DNA of 7,751 nucleotides, from the NCBI GenBank assembly GCA_030688105.1, contig JAUYIV010000273.1:1-7751 (forward strand). The letters are read 5' to 3'. Numbering within the stretch: the stretch's first letter is position 1; each line of letters starts with the position of its first letter. This document shows, piece after piece, positions 5,662 through 7,751 of this stretch. Under the pieces are notes generated by a model. That model searched no databases. It saw nothing but the letters and a program-made list of their open reading frames with translations, and was not told the origin of the DNA. The translations under genes were made by a program, and so were the position numbers. This DNA is from Actinomycetota bacterium. Its GTDB lineage: Bacteria; Actinomycetota; Acidimicrobiia; Spongiisociales; UBA11373.

Positions 5662-6486
5662 CTACATCCTGTAGTAGACGATCGCCCCATAGATGCTCAG
5701 GTCGGCGCTGAATTCCCACAACGTACAACTCAGCCAGTAGGCGTATCTGAGGTTGTCGACCAGCGGATTGTCGATGGTGCTGTCGATCAGCTCTGCGGTC
5801 CCAGGTGTCCCAACTCCGGAGGTTTCAGCCGATGCCAGGGTTATGACGTTCGTGATGCCGAAGTTGAAGGTGCCACCGGTGAGATCGACCCGGCGCATGC
5901 TACAGGGGACCCCTTGGAAGCCATGGTTGTCCCTGACCGTGAACCGCACCGATGTGATCGTCGACCCGGGGGGGAGCATTACCGCACACGAGAAGGACCC
6001 CGAACCCAGGAGTTGGCTGTTCACGAGGGTGAACTCGAATCCGTCGTCGTCGACCTGGAAGCCGCTCGCCGGGCAGCTGGTGGCACCGGTGACCGGGAAG
6101 GTGTCGGCGGAGATGGCGGCGGCGGTGGCGTACCGGTTGGACCCGGCGATCCGTCTCACCGGCCCCGTGGTGTAACCGGCGAGCTGGGCCTCCACCGCAG
6201 CCGAGACCACCGCGGGCCCACCGACGATCACGATCATCTTCGGGTTGAGCCGCACCAGCTCGTCGATGGTGGGGCCGGGGATGGCGTCCTTCTGCACCAG
6301 TAGGATCGGCCCCCCACCCCCGGTGGCGGGCCCCGCCGCCAGGGCATCGGGAAAGTTTTCCCCGGTGGCGATGTAGACGACGTCGACCAGCTGGGCGCCA
6401 CCGGCGCGTGACATCACCGCATTGCTCACGACAAGGACGGCCACGAGGGAAACGGTCACCAACAGGGACACGGGACGATTGGACAT
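5662..6486 (-). CDS. Secreted protein with cell wall-binding repeat 2 module and beta-rich C-terminal domain
   Basis: This 274-residue protein begins with a signal peptide (hydrophobic stretch about 6-24 after a short basic N-terminus; likely cleaved near residues 27-31). Residues 35-130 match the cell wall-binding repeat 2 family: VYIATGENFPDALAAGP, ILLVQKDAIPG, MIVIVGGPAVVS, then RIAGSNRYATAAAIS. The first repeat lacks its usual N-terminal RIAG-NRY half, so about one full repeat equivalent is present, where wall-anchored members usually have three. Residues 138-274 form a separate beta-strand-rich domain with Cys138, Cys167, Cys195 and Cys254, which could form disulfides outside the cell. 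It ends in GAIVYYRM, an edge-strand-like tail. I do not recognise a named family for that domain. The ATG at 6486 is supported by AGGAGGT five bases upstream. The gene is apparently monocistronic and diverges from the polymerase gene. It likely acts at the cell surface; its ligand is unknown. Confidence 0.85.
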   Translation of the reverse strand: MSNRPVSLLVTVSLVAVLVVSNAVMSRAGGAQLVDVVYIATGENFPDALAAGPATGGGGPILLVQKDAIPGPTIDELVRLNPKMIVIVGGPAVVSAAVEAQLAGYTTGPVRRIAGSNRYATAAAISADTFPVTGATSCPASGFQVDDDGFEFTLVNSQLLGSGSFSCAVMLPPGSTITSVRFTVRDNHGFQGVPCSMRRVDLTGGTFNFGITNVITLASAETSGVGTPGTAELIDSTIDNPLVDNLRYAYWLSCTLWEFSADLSIYGAIVYYRM

Positions 6487-6491
6487 CACAC

Positions 6492-6498
6492 ACCTCCT
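6492..6498 (-). promoter_or_regulatory. Strong Shine-Dalgarno site (AGGAGGT) of the cell wall protein gene
   Basis: The minus strand reads AGGAGGT, GTGTG, then ATG. It fixes the start at 6486 and excludes a long upstream in-frame extension that would cross the divergent promoter region. It is the best ribosome binding site in the window. Confidence 0.8.
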
Positions 6499-6525
6499 AC
6501 GAGTCGTGCAGAGTCGGCACTGAAC

Positions 6526-6531
6526 AAGGTA
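6526..6531 (-). promoter_or_regulatory. Possible -10 element (TACCTT) of the cell wall protein gene
   Basis: TACCTT lies about 40 bases upstream of the ATG on the minus strand and would give a leader of roughly 33 bases that includes the strong ribosome binding site. No well-placed -35 box was found; the TTGAGG further upstream is too far away for a normal spacer. Confidence 0.25.
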
Positions 6532-6567
6532 CGCCCCCGACGGCCCGGCGGTGGCCCTCAAGACCGA

Positions 6568-6573
6568 TAGTCT
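6568..6573 (+). promoter_or_regulatory. Possible -10 element (TAGTCT) of the polymerase gene
   Basis: TAGTCT is followed by exactly six bases (CGCCGC) and then the GTG start. That is the expected spacing for transcription starting on the first base of the start codon, as in leaderless actinobacterial genes. No Shine-Dalgarno sequence precedes the GTG, which agrees with this reading. Confidence 0.4.
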
Positions 6574-6579
6574 CGCCGC

Positions 6580-7569
6580 GTGGCCGCGACCGAGACGCAT
6601 GTCGACGCCGCCGGACGGCAGGTCCGGCTGTCGAGTCCCGACAAGGTGCTCTTCCCCGAGCGGGGCTGGACCAAGCTCGACCTGGTCAGGCATTACCTGA
6701 TGTGCGCCCAAGGCGCGGTACGCGGCCTGTACCACCGGCCCACGTCGCTGAAGCGCTGGCCCGGCGGAGTGACCGAGGACTTCTTCTTCACCAAGCGGGC
6801 GCCGAACACGATCACGCACTCACACGCGGTCCGCTTTCCGTCGGCCCGCCCGGGCAACATGCCCTACGTCGAAGACGTCGCCGACATCGTCGAGCAGGTA
6901 CAGCTCGGCGTGATCGACCTCAACCCGTGGAACGCCCGCATCGAGGACCTGGATCGTCCCGACGAGTTGCGGATCGACCTCGACCCCACCGACGGATTCG
7001 ACTTCGAGCACTGTCGGGAGGTGGCGGCGGCGACGCATGACCTGCTGGAGGAGAAGGGTCTCGTCGGATGGCCGAAGACCTCGGGCTCTCGCGGCATCCA
7101 CGTGTACGTGCGGCTACGCCCCGAGTGGGACTTCTTCGAGGTGAGACGCGCCGGGCTGGCGTTGGCCAGGGAGTTGGAGCGGAGGATCGACCTGGCGACG
7201 ACGGCGTGGTGGAAGGAGGAGCGGTCGGGGGTGTTCATCGACTTCAACCAGAACGCCCGCGACAAGACGATCGCCTCCGCCTATTCGGTTCGCCAGACCG
7301 GGCTGGTGTCGACCCCGTTTCAGTGGGATGAGCTCGACTCGATCGACCCGGGAGCGATGACGCTCGACGCCTTCCCGGACCGGTGGAAGCAGGCCGGGGA
7401 CATCACCGCGGGGATCGGCGAAGCAGCCGGCGATCTCTCGCCGCTGCTCGAGATGGTGGCCGAAGACGAGGAGCGCGGTCTCGGCGACGCGCCCTGGCCG
7501 CCTCATTACCCCAAGATGCCCGGCGAGCCGCCGCGGGTTCAGCCCAGCAAGCGGAAGATGGAGGGGTAA
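6580..7569 (+). CDS. LigD-type polymerase domain protein (archaeo-eukaryotic primase fold), stand-alone
   Basis: This 329-residue protein matches the polymerase domain of bacterial ATP-dependent DNA ligase D, an archaeo-eukaryotic primase-type enzyme that adds ribo- or deoxyribonucleotides at breaks and gaps. The N-terminal LSSPDKVLFPERGWTKLDLV (17-36) is the usual opening. The three catalytic motifs are intact: IDLDP (Asp133, Asp135), TSGSRGIHVYV (167-177, with His174) and IDFNQNARDKTIAS (Asp221). SVRQTGLVSTPFQWDEL (236-252) and LDAFPDRW complete the family pattern. Neither the ATP-dependent ligase domain nor the phosphoesterase domain is present, and no Ku gene lies in the window. Actinobacteria often encode such single-domain polymerases besides full LigD. 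The GTG start at 6580 has no Shine-Dalgarno sequence but has a -10-like hexamer at leaderless spacing. The gene is transcribed away from the cell wall protein gene, and its stop lies a few bases before the right-hand repeat array. Confidence 0.93.
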   Translation: MAATETHVDAAGRQVRLSSPDKVLFPERGWTKLDLVRHYLMCAQGAVRGLYHRPTSLKRWPGGVTEDFFFTKRAPNTITHSHAVRFPSARPGNMPYVEDVADIVEQVQLGVIDLNPWNARIEDLDRPDELRIDLDPTDGFDFEHCREVAAATHDLLEEKGLVGWPKTSGSRGIHVYVRLRPEWDFFEVRRAGLALARELERRIDLATTAWWKEERSGVFIDFNQNARDKTIASAYSVRQTGLVSTPFQWDELDSIDPGAMTLDAFPDRWKQAGDITAGIGEAAGDLSPLLEMVAEDEERGLGDAPWPPHYPKMPGEPPRVQPSKRKMEG

Positions 7570-7573
7570 GAGG

Positions 7574-7751
7574 CTGCCGGGCTGCCGGCTGGCGGCAAGA
7601 GTGCCGCTGCCCGCTGCCCGCTGCCCACAAGAAGGATCCCTGTCCACTGCTGATCGGCTACCGGCTACCGGCTGCCGGCAAGAGTCCCACTGCCCGCTGC
7701 CCGCTACCCGCAAGAAGGATCCCTGCCCACTGCTGATCGGCTACCGGCTGC
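7574..7751. repeat. 83-bp composite tandem repeat made of 7-bp units (continues past the window)
   Basis: Bases 7578-7668 realign with 7661-7751 at an offset of exactly 83, with nine mismatches in 91 positions by hand count. Two copies are nearly complete and a third begins at the right edge. Each unit holds a CTGCCCG/CTACCCG heptamer block (about 7607-7626 and 7686-7709), a unique core CAAGAAGGATCCCTG followed by CCACTGCTGATCGG, and a CTACCGG/CTGCCGG heptamer block. GGCAAGAGT recurs at 7594 and 7677. The array starts within about five bases of the polymerase stop codon. It has no flanking inverted repeats or transposase in the window and no good coding frame. It resembles the left-hand array in its heptamers. 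Confidence 0.85.

Noticed and set aside
6487..6819. N-terminal extension of the cell wall protein to an upstream start at 6819
   Set aside because: It would overlap the 5' part of the polymerase gene and place the signal peptide inside the protein. AGGAGGT before the ATG at 6486 gives the natural start.
7383..7736. Open frames running through the right-hand repeat array on both strands
   Set aside because: They translate the repeats into low-complexity peptides, overlap the polymerase gene, and have no start signals.
7571..7751. CRISPR array at the right end
   Set aside because: The 83-bp unit repeats throughout, with no constant short repeat separating unique spacers, and its inner units are 7-bp low-complexity heptamers.

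Overview
The window reads as chromosomal DNA of a high-GC Gram-positive bacterium (Actinomycetota). The clues are strong G/C bias at third codon positions, GTG and TTG start codons, a secreted protein with a cell wall-binding repeat 2 module, and a stand-alone LigD-type primase-polymerase. The style resembles environmental Acidimicrobiia-like lineages, but that placement is inference. No tRNA, rRNA, CRISPR array, insertion sequence or phage gene was seen.

Layout, left to right. Bases 1-131 probably hold the first 43 codons of a minus-strand gene that leaves the window. Bases 133-190 hold a degenerate 7-bp repeat array. On the minus strand there follow a membrane-anchored endonuclease/exonuclease/phosphatase-family protein (194-1141) and, upstream of it in the same operon, an M20 metallopeptidase of the carboxypeptidase S type (1156-2628). 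A second minus-strand operon covers 5586-2764: a WxcM/FdtA-like cupin (putative NDP-sugar 3,4-ketoisomerase), a family 2 glycosyltransferase with a TPR-like tail, and an FAD-dependent oxidoreductase whose GTG start abuts the glycosyltransferase stop. Upstream again on the minus strand is a secreted cell wall-binding protein with a beta-rich C-terminal domain (5662-6486). It diverges from a plus-strand LigD-like polymerase gene (6580-7569). The window ends in an 83-bp tandem repeat (from about 7574) built from the same kind of 7-bp units as the left array.

How the genes may work together. The cupin, glycosyltransferase and oxidoreductase look like a small glycan-tailoring cassette. The usual NDP-sugar genes (nucleotidyltransferase, 4,6-dehydratase, aminotransferase) are absent from the window, so the substrate must come from elsewhere or the chemistry differs. 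The M20 peptidase and the phosphatase-like protein share an operon by spacing, without an obvious common pathway. The polymerase is expected to act in end-joining or gap repair.

The most unusual element is the repeat DNA. Both arrays start within a few bases of a gene's 3' end, carry C3 tracts at 7-bp spacing (G3 on the other strand, so G-quadruplex-capable), and the right one is organised into larger 83-bp units.
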